Shown here: in pieces, positions 7,775 to 17,095 of the stretch
How the letters are laid out: the number at the start of each line of letters is the position of its first letter
Position numbering within the stretch: position 1 is the stretch's first letter
From: Paraburkholderia domus
Lineage (GTDB): Bacteria; Pseudomonadota; Gammaproteobacteria; Burkholderiales; Burkholderiaceae
Length of the DNA: 64,000 bases
Assembly (NCBI RefSeq): GCF_905220705.1
Contig: NZ_CAJNAT010000030.1
Location: forward strand, 22,895-86,894
Direction of reading: 5' to 3'
Position numbers and translations under genes: made by a program
The notes under the pieces: model-generated
Database searches by the model: none
Told to the model about the DNA's origin: nothing
Seen by the model: the letters and a program-made list of their open reading frames with translations, nothing else

Positions 7775-8839
7775 TCAGGTCTTCATGATAAACGCCAATA
7801 TGTAATATGGGGTGCATACTCTCATACTGTGTGTATGCGTCTGCCCGTTGACCGTGACGCCGTGATTATGCCCGTTCCCACCCCCCGCCTTGGAAATGAC
7901 AATCTCTGGAAATTCATTATCATATTGGCTACAGCTAGCCGGAGTTAACTTAGCATCGGTATTTTCTTGGGCATACTTTTTATTATAATAGAGAGTAGCC
8001 GCAGAGTTATTTTGCAAAAAACCATGACTATGAGAAGGCATCTGATCGACACTCAATACTGTTTTTTCCGTCTCAATACTCAGATTCAAGGTCCCATTAT
8101 CGGTTGTCACTGGAAACGTCAATGAACCAAGATCTCCGGATACTTTTTGGCCGCCCTGCTTCCCAAAACTGTTCAAATCTCCGGCCAGAATAAACCGGTT
8201 ACGCAAATCCGGCGTACCATTCGTCCCGTCACACAATGCCCAGCCGGCAGGAACCGCCGTACCGCCGGCAGAACAAAACATCATGATCACCCCTTTTGGA
8301 AGTACTTTTGCAGGATCAATCCTGACGCCATTACCATCAACGGCAAGGCCATTTCCAGCCTTTACACTCACTCCACTCGTATCTGACGTAATACCATTAC
8401 CAGCCCTTACACCCACCCCGTTGCTATCACATGCAATTCCGTGACCGGCCTTTACACTCACGCCGTTGCCATCTGAAACAATTCCATTGCCAGCCTTAAC
8501 CGACAATTTCCCCATAGTAGTGGTATCGGCATCGCCTGCCAGCGAAAGGCCCGCCCCGATTGTGTTATTCGTCTGGTCAGCACTTTGCCCCACTGCCCGG
8601 CGCCCGCACTCTGCGATGTCGATCAGGTTACTAAAATCCTGTTGCAGAGGTATGCTACCCGCAGAAAATCTGCCTTTAAGCTCAGCCGAGGTGACGTCAG
8701 TCACAGTAGCTATCACTGGACTAGCAATTCGCTCAGCGGGACCGTCTTTCTCAGTTGTCGACAAAGCACGCTTTTCCACTTGCGCTGATTTTCCTGCCTC
8801 ACCCTCAGTCTTCGATCGGGACGATGTTTTCCTATTCAT
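7775..8839 (-). CDS. pvc13: Tail fibre / receptor-binding protein with phage collar domain (Pvc13-like)
   Basis: A 354-residue protein in four parts. A charged N-terminal tail (1-45) leads to a fibre-anchor segment LKGRFSAGSIPLQQDFSNLI (residues 55-74). Four tandem 15-residue repeats of the type VKAGNGIxxDxNGVS follow (114-173). Last comes a phage tail-collar domain (PAGWALCDGTNGTPDLRNRF, 197-216) with a histidine-rich C-terminus (SHSHG, GHNHG, THTHS), resembling metal-binding T4-type fibre tips. By family role it binds the target cell surface and so fixes host range. Low G+C and unusual composition suggest a fast-evolving, possibly exchanged, module. The shaft repeats can expand or contract. 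Confidence 0.88.
   Translation of the reverse strand: MNRKTSSRSKTEGEAGKSAQVEKRALSTTEKDGPAERIASPVIATVTDVTSAELKGRFSAGSIPLQQDFSNLIDIAECGRRAVGQSADQTNNTIGAGLSLAGDADTTTMGKLSVKAGNGIVSDGNGVSVKAGHGIACDSNGVGVRAGNGITSDTSGVSVKAGNGLAVDGNGVRIDPAKVLPKGVIMMFCSAGGTAVPAGWALCDGTNGTPDLRNRFILAGDLNSFGKQGGQKVSGDLGSLTFPVTTDNGTLNLSIETEKTVLSVDQMPSHSHGFLQNNSAATLYYNKKYAQENTDAKLTPASCSQYDNEFPEIVISKAGGGNGHNHGVTVNGQTHTHSMRVCTPYYILAFIMKT
8321..8500 (-). repeat. Four tandem 45-bp in-frame repeats in the fibre gene
   Basis: Codons 114-173 of the pvc13-like gene consist of four imperfect 15-codon units, each encoding V(K/R)AG(N/H)G(I/L)xxDxxGV. The units differ at a few codons, so they are diverged but still aligned in period. 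They form the fibre shaft just before the collar domain, and the unit number could change by slippage without breaking the frame. Confidence 0.8.
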
Positions 8840-8917
8840 TTTTAAACCCTCAGTCTCAATTTCGAATTAGCCAGAACTCAATTAACAACCCATCTCACCG
8901 TTATCCTGCAGATTTAA

Positions 8918-11749
8918 CTAGGAAGGCACATAGGTTTTTGGAACAAAAAATAGACTGTCGCTAACAATCACGTCAACGTTCCATTCACTGCCATCAGCGC
9001 CAATTACATCGGTCCTCTGATCGCTGTTGGCGACAACCATGGCACCGATTCCAATCAACCTGGTCGGCAACAAACCAAGCGCGAGTTGCCAAAGCAACTG
9101 ATAAGTTGCTGTGCTTGGGGCTGTGTCCGCTTTCTGCCACATCGCGTAGCTTTGCGCGAAACTCTGAAAGGAAAATGGGTTGGAAGCATCATCACTAACG
9201 TCGCTTAGCCAATGAATAACAACGCTGACATGAGCGGGAATCTCCGCCTGCACGCATTGTCGGATCCATTTCTCCGTGGTGTAGACATCTCCCTGCAAAG
9301 GAAGAATCGCTTTATTCAGAACCATGCTGACAACAAACGAAAAACGATCGAAGTCGTTCTTGATGTACCAGTAGTAATTCGTGGCATCTGAAGCATCCGG
9401 GAAGTCATTGCCTTCTCCGTCCGCCTTAACAACGGTGATGCTGCCAGCGACACCGTCGAGGCTCTTTACGGTCACCGCGAGTTGCCATGAGGAATCAACG
9501 ACATCGACAGCATCTGGATCATGGATTGCGTTTATAACCAGCGTGTCGCCCTGCCGCAGCATGGCAGGATAGGGAAAGCTTCCATAAATGCCCAATACTC
9601 TTGCATCTGTTGGCGCACTGCCCTGATCGCCCGCATACACCAACGGATAATCAATATCCTGCAGCCAGATCTGGCAGTTCTTCCAATACAATTTATTAGC
9701 GGTTTGTGCATCGACGATTCGCGCCAGATTGCCATTTAACTCCGGATTAGCTTCAACAGACAACGAGAACGAATTTGCCTCGATATCAACCTGATCGACA
9801 ATCAGTGCATTGAGGGTATAGTCGCTTTCGTCATCGCGCTCTCCCAGGCCGCCTACCAGCGTCAGGTCAACGAGTTGGCCGGCCAGAAGCTCACTCAAAG
9901 AAACAGAGGGGGCCTGAACCACCGTAAGCATGCTCTGGTCAGCCGATGTCGTTACCTTGACGGGATAGATGGGAGCGTCATATAGGTTGCTCGGCTGTAC
10001 CGGCAACAATGCGCGATGCTCAATCAGATAAAACGGCAACTGGCTCATATCCACATAGCCCCCAAACAGATTGGCGCCAAACCCCAGCCTGGCAGCAATG
10101 CGCTTTTGCAACGCCGAGACCTCGTCTGGACGGATGTTGTCCCTGTGATAGGCCAGATCGGTAATTTTCCCCAAATAGTTCTGCTCCACCGCCAAAAATT
10201 CGTCTGCGGTCGTATCCAGCATGCGCGCAGCACCTTGAGTACCGAAATAGCCCAACAGGTGATTGAGAATTGCCAGTTCCTGATCGTAGTCATCCGCATG
10301 AGTTTGTATCTGGGCTTTCAAGGCCGCGGCATACTCCGCATGGATCTGATCACCGGTACTTCCTTGCGCATAGGGCCATTGTTCACCCCATACCGAACTG
10401 CCACTGCGTTCGAAAGCCAGCAATTGCGGCAGCTTCGCCAATTGCTGGCAGGCATTGGCCATTACTTGTTCAAACGGCAGCAGAAATTGGTAAAGCTGCT
10501 GCTGACTCTGCGTGGCTGGAAATTGTTGCAAGCCATAGCACGGCGGGATTTTGTCGCTCACAGGATGATATTGCGCCACATCGCGGCTACGACCATACGG
10601 CATGACTACCGGCAGGTTACTCAGGACCGGCGTGGGTGCTATTCGTGCCTCAATTTCTGCCTGAGTAGCGCTCACGTGCTCACCACCGGCTGTGATCAGG
10701 ACGACGTGGTCGTGTCCCTCATCGAGCATGTAGTAAATAGGGTTACTCCACCAAAGCAGCGGGTAATGCGCGCACCCCTTCGAAGGACTAGACGACCAAT
10801 ACGAGAAAGATTGGACATTCTTTATACCGTCTATGGCCAAAAGTACATTTGGCAGATGGCTCAGGTCGACAGCGACATCATCGCCCTGACTGTACTTAAC
10901 CTCCGGTGGTAACTCCGTGATCCAGCCATGCTGCAGATTAGGTCCGTGATAAATGCCCTCGCTGGTCACACCCTGTGCAGCAAGATCGCCAGCTACGTAG
11001 CGTCGGGCTTTGGGAGAAATGTAGTCATCGGTGGCTGTATAAATTTCAGCCATGATCCCCGCAACATCCAGCGCCCCCTCCTCCAGTTCGACAGTCAAAC
11101 TAAGGTAGATTGCGCATGGCTCGACCCAGATGGTTTGACTAATTGCCTCACCCAGGTTGCGGTTATTCGCCAGGAAGTCCTTCAACGCCGCCTGCGCCTC
11201 AGGATCGTCTTTCGATGAGTCACGTGATGGCTCCAGATAGAGCGCATAGTTGCCACGCAGGTAGTACGCAACCGGCGTTGAACCATCTGCCGGCTGCGGC
11301 AGCACAAAACTCCACTCGCGGCTGTAAGTGTCATAGTAATATTGATAGTCACCCGGCAATTGCTGAACCAGTTGAACATTACGAAAGAGATAATAGCGGC
11401 CCGTACTGTCGGTCAGATCCAGTAGCGCCCGCCGGTAATCTTTTGCCGTAATGGGTCCACTGGTCAGCGCCATTTGCGGACCGAAATTCGCGGGAAAAAT
11501 ACCATCCCCGTCAGTCTTGTCCGCAGTGGGAACGGTGAGCAAATCGGTCAATGGCAGCGTATTGCGGTATGCCAGATCAGAGATGCTGTAACAGAATCCT
11601 TCCATCAAGGTAACGCCGGGATCGTGCTCACCCGTATCCGTCCAGACTTTCCCACCGTAAGTGGCAATCGCCTGTTTCGCCCGCGCGTACAGCCCATCGA
11701 AGAGAATATATTCCTTGACAACGGGGAGTAACTTCCTCGGATTACTCAT
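8918..11749 (-). CDS. pvc12: Large baseplate protein, Pvc12/Afp12-like
   Basis: A 943-residue protein from ATG 11749 (MSNPRKLLPVVKEY); a GTG at 11761 would add four residues. It begins with the conserved eCIS segment DTGEHDPGVTLMEGFCYSIS and ADLAYR-like text, typical of the Pvc12 family, a wedge component related to the phage gp6/gp7 group that joins hub and sheath and carries the fibres. The remainder is beta-rich and acidic. Its start overlaps the end of pvc11 by 8 bp, so the two are probably translationally coupled. There is no sign of frameshift over 2.8 kb. Confidence 0.88.
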   Translation of the reverse strand: MSNPRKLLPVVKEYILFDGLYARAKQAIATYGGKVWTDTGEHDPGVTLMEGFCYSISDLAYRNTLPLTDLLTVPTADKTDGDGIFPANFGPQMALTSGPITAKDYRRALLDLTDSTGRYYLFRNVQLVQQLPGDYQYYYDTYSREWSFVLPQPADGSTPVAYYLRGNYALYLEPSRDSSKDDPEAQAALKDFLANNRNLGEAISQTIWVEPCAIYLSLTVELEEGALDVAGIMAEIYTATDDYISPKARRYVAGDLAAQGVTSEGIYHGPNLQHGWITELPPEVKYSQGDDVAVDLSHLPNVLLAIDGIKNVQSFSYWSSSPSKGCAHYPLLWWSNPIYYMLDEGHDHVVLITAGGEHVSATQAEIEARIAPTPVLSNLPVVMPYGRSRDVAQYHPVSDKIPPCYGLQQFPATQSQQQLYQFLLPFEQVMANACQQLAKLPQLLAFERSGSSVWGEQWPYAQGSTGDQIHAEYAAALKAQIQTHADDYDQELAILNHLLGYFGTQGAARMLDTTADEFLAVEQNYLGKITDLAYHRDNIRPDEVSALQKRIAARLGFGANLFGGYVDMSQLPFYLIEHRALLPVQPSNLYDAPIYPVKVTTSADQSMLTVVQAPSVSLSELLAGQLVDLTLVGGLGERDDESDYTLNALIVDQVDIEANSFSLSVEANPELNGNLARIVDAQTANKLYWKNCQIWLQDIDYPLVYAGDQGSAPTDARVLGIYGSFPYPAMLRQGDTLVINAIHDPDAVDVVDSSWQLAVTVKSLDGVAGSITVVKADGEGNDFPDASDATNYYWYIKNDFDRFSFVVSMVLNKAILPLQGDVYTTEKWIRQCVQAEIPAHVSVVIHWLSDVSDDASNPFSFQSFAQSYAMWQKADTAPSTATYQLLWQLALGLLPTRLIGIGAMVVANSDQRTDVIGADGSEWNVDVIVSDSLFFVPKTYVPS

Positions 11750-14471
11750 GTTTTTTCGCACCTGAATTCGAAAGTGTTGAAGCTGGCCACGTCAGTACCA
11801 AGACCTCCTGCTCCTGTCCCTCGAGTGAGGTTCTGCTGCCGTCAAGCGTCAAGTCATTTACCCGCACTACGAACGATTGCTCCTGGATCCAGGCGACGAT
11901 GCCGTAATAGTCGAGCCTGTTACCCAAGGCGACGCCGCTCTGGCGGTCCCATGTCCACGGCATATAGTGCAACGCCAATAGGTCCTGCAACTTGCGGTAG
12001 CCGTAATCGGGGTTCACGTTAAACGTCACGTCATACGTAATCGGCACGTCGCGGTAGGTCGGATTAGCCAACACGACGGACGTCCAAGGGGAGGCCAGCG
12101 TTTGAAGATAGGCGGCCATGTCAAGCAGGTGGGCCTGGCTAAACATTGGGCGTACCGAGTCCTGATTGTCTTTTCTGGCGTTGACTGGAATCACTAGAAG
12201 CGTCTGCCCAGTCGGCGCCGGCAACCGCGTAATGACATCGGCCGACGGAATGGCGACGCCAAACACATTGGCATATCGCGTCTTCAATAGTGATGCCATG
12301 TCCTGCCACGTCAACGCTCGCTCCCGGTGGGAAAGGCGCTGCGCCACGCGCTCGAAAAACTGCACCGGCGTTTCCGCCGGTTGCCCCCCCGTCGATGGCC
12401 ACGGTTGTTCAACGCCGTCAAGACCTGGGACTGGTGCTACCGGCCGGGTAACGGTATGCGCAGGCAGCGGTTGAAGAAAGTGCCCGGTATCGAGCGTCTG
12501 TGGCGCATCGAGCGTGGCCGTCATGCTGTTGCTGGAGATCCCGAACAGCCACGGGTACCCGCTCACATCGGCCGTGGCATCCGGCGGGGTGATCAGCGCC
12601 CTTATCCAGTAACGCCCGCGAGGCATCTGCGGGACGTCGGAGGCGGCATCATCAGGCAGGACCGCTGACCATAGGCCACTCTCCAGTAGGGCCTGAGTGC
12701 CGTCTACAACGGTGTCATTCATGGATTCCCATTGATTATGCTGACTGAGATACTGCCATCTGAGCGTCAACGCCTGCGGGCTCTGCATTTGCCAAAACAA
12801 CGACAAAGTGTCTCCTGCCCCTCCACCCGTCAGCCCCAGATAGAGCTGCGACTGGCCAGCCTCGTCCGAATCAAGCTCGTCGGCATAACCGAAAGGCGTT
12901 AGCAGATATTGCGCGAAGTCGCTGTTCTTCGCCGTCACGGTGTAGCTCACAGACAGTGACTTCATTTGCGGCGTATAAGGCGGGTTCAGTTCTTTGGTTC
13001 CCGCCAGCTTGAGGTAGTCCTGATGTCCAAAATCCCGCCCACTCAATTCCAGACGTAGCCATTGTGGCCAGTCGGCCGGATCGCTGCCGTCACTCGGCGA
13101 ACCACGTAGCATCGGCGGAAGCGCAATCACTAGCGACGCCGCGACCGGCGCATCTGTGCCTGCCTCGAATAGCGCTTGAGGCGTAGTCACGGTACCGTCC
13201 GGGATATTTGACAATGGCTGGCTGCCGGTCGTAGAAACCAGAAGCGGCTGCACCGTAAATTCCGTGTTGTCCGCGGGCTTGTCGTCGTAACCGTCGTACC
13301 ACTTATCAAAGCCATCATCGGGCAAGCCAATCCATTGAGGCGTCAACGTCAGGACGAGCGATTCGGACCGGTCGCACCAGCTCGGCGCCATCAAATTAAA
13401 ACCGGTGCCAACTAACGGCGAAGTACCGAACGGGTAGCTCGTACTATCGAGTCGGTCCACGCTGTAATCGGTGCTGTAGTGGACCTCGCTGCTTCCTGAC
13501 GCGGCCACTACAAGTGCCGTGATTTCAGGAACTTGAGCGCCGTCATGACGCCCGAGCTTCAACAACGGGGTTTCCGCCGTCATGCCATCAAGATTTTGCG
13601 GTGAGGCAATGGCACCCGCTTCGGCAGGAAGAGTAAAAATAAGCTCTCTTTCTGACGACGAAACCTGGGTCGCGGTCAACTCAAACCAGGTGTCGCCACC
13701 ACTCACCTGTGCCACAGCCAAGCTGGCAACATCCAGGTCAGACGCAAAGGTCACTGTAATAGTACGCAGTCCGGCAGGCATCGCCAGCAGTGCACTTGCC
13801 ACCATGCGGCCAGTCGTCACGGTGCTCTGCCCGTCACAAGCATCGAATAATCTGAGGCCTTGCTGCGGAAACTCAAGTTGGTCCTGCCGGCTGTAAGGCG
13901 TGAGCGAAAATTGGGTGTTGTTCGCGGCAGGTCGTACCCAGCGCAAATCGGTCCACGCGCCCCGGTTTACCAGCAGCGACTGATCCAACGCATAGCGCAC
14001 CGCTGCGCCGTTACGATCTTGCCCGGCATCAAACAACGTCCCCGCCGGCAGAAAGCGCTCCTGGGTCGCGGAATCAAGCAGGAAAGAGAGCGCAACGCTG
14101 TCGGGTCTTGGGCCTTGCTCACTAACCCCCAATAGACCGCGGTAGTACAACGCCCGATGAGCGGCTGGAAAATGATTGAGCAACACCCGAGGCGTCTTAA
14201 GGAGATCCAGGAATGCGAGGAGAAAAGCTTGCTGCGGTAAAAGCGTGCCATCCGTCAGATCGCTGTTTGCATGGATCTCAGCCAGCTTCTCAGGCGAATT
14301 TCCTGCCATAAAGAAGAGATCCGCCCAACTGCTGTTCGCATCAAATGGAATCAGCTTCGCGTAGTCGTAGATCGAACTCAAGATCGACTCGTCAGATCGA
14401 CCGTCGAGAACGAATCCGACATCGGGCGCAAGCTCTTTCAGCGTGGCGCTCAGCTCAATCAGGTCAGGCAT
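11742..14471 (-). CDS. pvc11: Large baseplate wedge protein, Pvc11/Afp11-like (gp6/baseplate J-related)
   Basis: A 909-residue protein opening MPDLIELSATLKELAPDVGF. The first 250 residues (for example LLNHFPAAHRALYYRGLLG and SVALSFLLDSATQERFLPAG) match the Pvc11/Afp11 family. The C-terminal 200 residues contain the baseplate-J/gp6-like part with VTRLPAPTGQTLLVIPVN and YDVTFNVNPDYGYRKL. In eCIS particles this protein forms the triangular wedges of the baseplate. The gene is followed by pvc12 with an 8-bp overlap and preceded by a 123-bp gap, one of the larger spaces in the operon. Confidence 0.88.
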   Translation of the reverse strand: MPDLIELSATLKELAPDVGFVLDGRSDESILSSIYDYAKLIPFDANSSWADLFFMAGNSPEKLAEIHANSDLTDGTLLPQQAFLLAFLDLLKTPRVLLNHFPAAHRALYYRGLLGVSEQGPRPDSVALSFLLDSATQERFLPAGTLFDAGQDRNGAAVRYALDQSLLVNRGAWTDLRWVRPAANNTQFSLTPYSRQDQLEFPQQGLRLFDACDGQSTVTTGRMVASALLAMPAGLRTITVTFASDLDVASLAVAQVSGGDTWFELTATQVSSSERELIFTLPAEAGAIASPQNLDGMTAETPLLKLGRHDGAQVPEITALVVAASGSSEVHYSTDYSVDRLDSTSYPFGTSPLVGTGFNLMAPSWCDRSESLVLTLTPQWIGLPDDGFDKWYDGYDDKPADNTEFTVQPLLVSTTGSQPLSNIPDGTVTTPQALFEAGTDAPVAASLVIALPPMLRGSPSDGSDPADWPQWLRLELSGRDFGHQDYLKLAGTKELNPPYTPQMKSLSVSYTVTAKNSDFAQYLLTPFGYADELDSDEAGQSQLYLGLTGGGAGDTLSLFWQMQSPQALTLRWQYLSQHNQWESMNDTVVDGTQALLESGLWSAVLPDDAASDVPQMPRGRYWIRALITPPDATADVSGYPWLFGISSNSMTATLDAPQTLDTGHFLQPLPAHTVTRPVAPVPGLDGVEQPWPSTGGQPAETPVQFFERVAQRLSHRERALTWQDMASLLKTRYANVFGVAIPSADVITRLPAPTGQTLLVIPVNARKDNQDSVRPMFSQAHLLDMAAYLQTLASPWTSVVLANPTYRDVPITYDVTFNVNPDYGYRKLQDLLALHYMPWTWDRQSGVALGNRLDYYGIVAWIQEQSFVVRVNDLTLDGSRTSLEGQEQEVLVLTWPASTLSNSGAKKHE

Positions 14472-14541
14472 TCAAATCTCCAACGATTTATCGAGTCCAA
14501 CGTATCACCAGGCGTATTGTCCATTCATTTTTACGCCATCA

Positions 14542-14570
14542 TTGATACGATATGGATGACTAATTGTCAC
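14542..14570 (-). promoter_or_regulatory. Possible internal promoter before pvc11
   Basis: On the minus strand GTGACA (complement of 14565-14570), a 17-nt spacer and TATCAA (14542-14547) give a moderate sigma-70 match in the 123-bp gap between pvc10 and pvc11. It could give extra transcription of the distal half of the operon. The match is short and the region is A+T-rich, so chance is possible. Confidence 0.25.
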
Positions 14571-14594
14571 GGCTATTGAAAAACATGAGATACG

Positions 14595-15014
14595 TTACCC
14601 GACGCTTACCAGAGTTTGTTGAGGCAGAAAGCAGCCGTGCCCCATGCTCGGTGCCATCGAATCGGGGCTGTTAGGCGGACTGCTCATTATTGCTGGAACG
14701 GTCGGCGTGAAGCGTGCGACCAATTTCTGCCCCATCAGGATAAGCGGCGCACCACTGGTCACACACGGGGCCATCTGGCTACCGTCCAATGTTTCAACAC
14801 TGACGATGCCGGTGCCTGGAGCGTATCCCGGGATAAAATACTGCGCTTGACACTGAACACGCTTTTCATCGCCGACCACACAGACACGGCGTTGATCGAT
14901 TGTCGCCTCACCACTACCCGACATGCCCGCAGGTTCTGAAAGCACGACCTGCCGTTGGCCAAACATCGGCTCGAAGACCACAACCGTGCCATCTACCACC
15001 ACTGGCGAACTCAT
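14595..15014 (-). CDS. pvc10: Spike-tip protein (PAAR-like), Pvc10/Afp10-like
   Basis: A 139-residue, glycine/valine/proline-rich protein starting MSSPVVVDGTVVVFEPMFG and ending with a SMGHGCFLP motif. Composition, size and several cysteines and histidines (CVVGD, CQAQYF, CVTSG, GHGC) fit the small protein that caps the VgrG-like spike in PVC and Afp. The cysteines and histidines could hold a metal ion. ATG 15014 overlaps the pvc9 stop in an ATGA. The assignment rests on position and composition more than on a strong motif. Confidence 0.78.
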   Translation of the reverse strand: MSSPVVVDGTVVVFEPMFGQRQVVLSEPAGMSGSGEATIDQRRVCVVGDEKRVQCQAQYFIPGYAPGTGIVSVETLDGSQMAPCVTSGAPLILMGQKLVARFTPTVPAIMSSPPNSPDSMAPSMGHGCFLPQQTLVSVG

Positions 15015-15433
15015 GCTATGCGCCCGCCTTGAGCGTCGCCAACGTCAAGCATTCCGGCTATCCTTTGTTCAATATCACTACCGCGCAAACGGTACGTAAC
15101 CTCAATCTGCAGTTGGTTCACAGCGGAAGCTGGTTGATAAACCCGCACTTCGGTCAGACAGGCCCGTGGTTCATACCGCAACATGCCGTCCACAATCCGC
15201 GTTTCGATTTCCGCGATAAGTTCGCTGTCGATGTTCTGGAACATCACGTCATATAACGCGCAGCCATAGTTTTCCCTCATTACGCGTTCGCCCGGTTCGG
15301 TACTGAACAGGATGCGCAGACTCTGATTGACGTCCTCCGCCCCTTCCGCCATGACTACACCGTCCGCCAACGTAAAGGCGACAGGAAACCCCCAACCGCG
15401 GCCAAATATTTGCCTCAGGATATCGTTCGCCAT
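15011..15433 (-). CDS. pvc9: gp25-like baseplate wedge protein, Pvc9/Afp9-like
   Basis: A 140-residue protein with the gp25/TssE-type signature: GWGFPVAFTLADGVVMAEGA, then EDVNQSLRILFSTEPGERVM-type sequence (about residues 30-55) followed by REXYGCAL-like text and a C-terminal EVTYRLR strand. In contractile systems gp25 initiates sheath polymerisation on the baseplate. The gene sits between the spike (51 bp upstream) and the spike tip (4-bp overlap), exactly as in PVC/Afp. Confidence 0.92.
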   Translation of the reverse strand: MANDILRQIFGRGWGFPVAFTLADGVVMAEGAEDVNQSLRILFSTEPGERVMRENYGCALYDVMFQNIDSELIAEIETRIVDGMLRYEPRACLTEVRVYQPASAVNQLQIEVTYRLRGSDIEQRIAGMLDVGDAQGGRIA

Positions 15434-15484
15434 GTCCCACTCGCATTCATTGAGAAATTCATTGAGAATCGCGCTTCCTCAGGG

Positions 15485-17095
15485 CTATTGGGAAAGATCG
15501 ATCCTCGCACCCGAAATAGTGACGGCGCCTTTGCCCGAAAGCGTGGTTCTTTCGCCCTCGATAGAAATACTATTCGCCTTTGCCGCCAGCACCTGCTTAC
15601 TTTCCAACGTCACGCCTTCTTGCAACACCAATTTGTTGTCAGCTGAGCTCAATTCCACGGACCCCAGGAGCATGTCGAAGGACAACTGAAACTGCTGACC
15701 TCCTTTATTGATGATCAGCGTTTTATTGGTGTTCTCCAGAGAGGGCGGCACCGGCGCCCGGTTGACGGGGTTGTGCATTGCGCCAAGAATCACAGGACAA
15801 CTTGGATCTTCGTCGATGAATCCGACCACCACTTCATCCCCGGTTTCAGGGTAAAAGCAGAATCCGCTCATCTGGCTGGCATAAGGGCTGGCAAATCGCG
15901 CCCAAAGTACATTGTTCCTGTCGCCAAGCACCGGAACGCGAATCCGAAGACGATTCATGCCGCTGATATCTTCCGCAAACGGCGCAATCACCCCGATATG
16001 CAACCCGCTTGCGCGAGTAACGTTCGTCATGTCGCGAACGACATCGTCTTTTCCCAATGAGACAATTGTCCTCCAGCCCTCTTCCTTACTGACGCGATGA
16101 CGTATTCCTGTGATGATGCCGTTACCGTCAAAGCTCCTGCCGTAATCCTCTATTGCCAATGTCTGTCCGAGCCTGTAATTGGCGCCTCCTTCCACCAAAA
16201 ACTCGCCCTCGGCACCGGCAGCCTGCAAATTCATCAGCAGACTGGTGGCTAGCTTCGTCGCCACATCGAGACCCAGTGGAGTGCTGTAATTGAATTCCCA
16301 TGGTGTAGCATTCAGAGGCGCGCCTGGCGTAGCGTTAAAGGCTTGGGTTCCAAGTGCGGTCAGGCTGGCAAGCGCGGTCTGATTGACTTGTGCCTTATCG
16401 TCCCAGGTCGCCACGGTCAGTTCTGAAGGCTGATACTGTTCGCTGAATGACCAAACACCTTCCTCGATCAACGGGTCCTCATCGACTGAATGCGCATGTT
16501 GGCGAAAGGTGTGCTCGGGAATCGCTGAGAGCGTCGGCCGCATGATCGTCACACCTTCGGGCGTGGGAAGTAGCCAGACGCCGTTCGCATCGAGCCGGGA
16601 ACGCAGAAAAGTCCAGTCCGAGCAGCGAAATTGCACTAGCTGGTCAAATAAGGTACTCATTCCCGTCACAGCAAGTAATGGAATCTCCTGCTCGAGCAAT
16701 AATCGACCGACTATCGCAGCATCGTTTTGTTGCTCAAATACCTGCGAGCGGTGTGTGTTCACCAAGGCCTGCAACCGGTGACGTAATGTCAGTGTCAACT
16801 CGACACGATCGCGTCGCATCTTGAGGCTTTGCTGCACGATCGCCCCACGAAAGACACAGGTCTCCCCGCCCTTTTCAAGGAGAAAAATTGCCGCAGCTCT
16901 GCCCGGTTCGCAAAGGTCAATATCCTCGTCGCACGAGGACAGTGTCTCCAACGCATCTCCCGGCACAGACAACGTGATTTTCGCCGTCGGTATGCCGTTC
17001 ACTTTGTGATGGGTTTCGACCCAGATCGGTCTTAAAACGCCTAGCGGCACAGGCGGCTCGCCAGTTAGAAAAACGATTGCCGGTGTAGGACGCAT
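15485..17095 (-). CDS. pvc8: VgrG-like central spike protein, Pvc8/Afp8-like
   Basis: A 536-residue protein from ATG 17095 (MRPTPAIVFLTGEPPVPLG), preceded by the purine-rich ribosome site GGAAGGGGAAGAG. The open frame extends further upstream to 17458, but only by running antiparallel in meaning through pvc7. It comprises a gp27-like half (about residues 1-370, with TLRHRLQALVNTHRSQVF), an OB-fold (RLRIRVPVLGDRNNVLWARF, then GDEVVVGFIDEDPSCPVILG) and a short C-terminal beta-prism (KTLIINKGGQQFQLSF). It has no C-terminal effector extension. The spike ruptures the target membrane upon contraction. It overlaps the pvc7 stop by one base (TGATG). Confidence 0.92.
   Translation of the reverse strand: MRPTPAIVFLTGEPPVPLGVLRPIWVETHHKVNGIPTAKITLSVPGDALETLSSCDEDIDLCEPGRAAAIFLLEKGGETCVFRGAIVQQSLKMRRDRVELTLTLRHRLQALVNTHRSQVFEQQNDAAIVGRLLLEQEIPLLAVTGMSTLFDQLVQFRCSDWTFLRSRLDANGVWLLPTPEGVTIMRPTLSAIPEHTFRQHAHSVDEDPLIEEGVWSFSEQYQPSELTVATWDDKAQVNQTALASLTALGTQAFNATPGAPLNATPWEFNYSTPLGLDVATKLATSLLMNLQAAGAEGEFLVEGGANYRLGQTLAIEDYGRSFDGNGIITGIRHRVSKEEGWRTIVSLGKDDVVRDMTNVTRASGLHIGVIAPFAEDISGMNRLRIRVPVLGDRNNVLWARFASPYASQMSGFCFYPETGDEVVVGFIDEDPSCPVILGAMHNPVNRAPVPPSLENTNKTLIINKGGQQFQLSFDMLLGSVELSSADNKLVLQEGVTLESKQVLAAKANSISIEGERTTLSGKGAVTISGARIDLSQ

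Noticed and set aside
10016..10912. A 298-codon frame opposite pvc12
   Set aside because: Antisense to a long conserved baseplate gene, no ribosome site and no recognisable motif.
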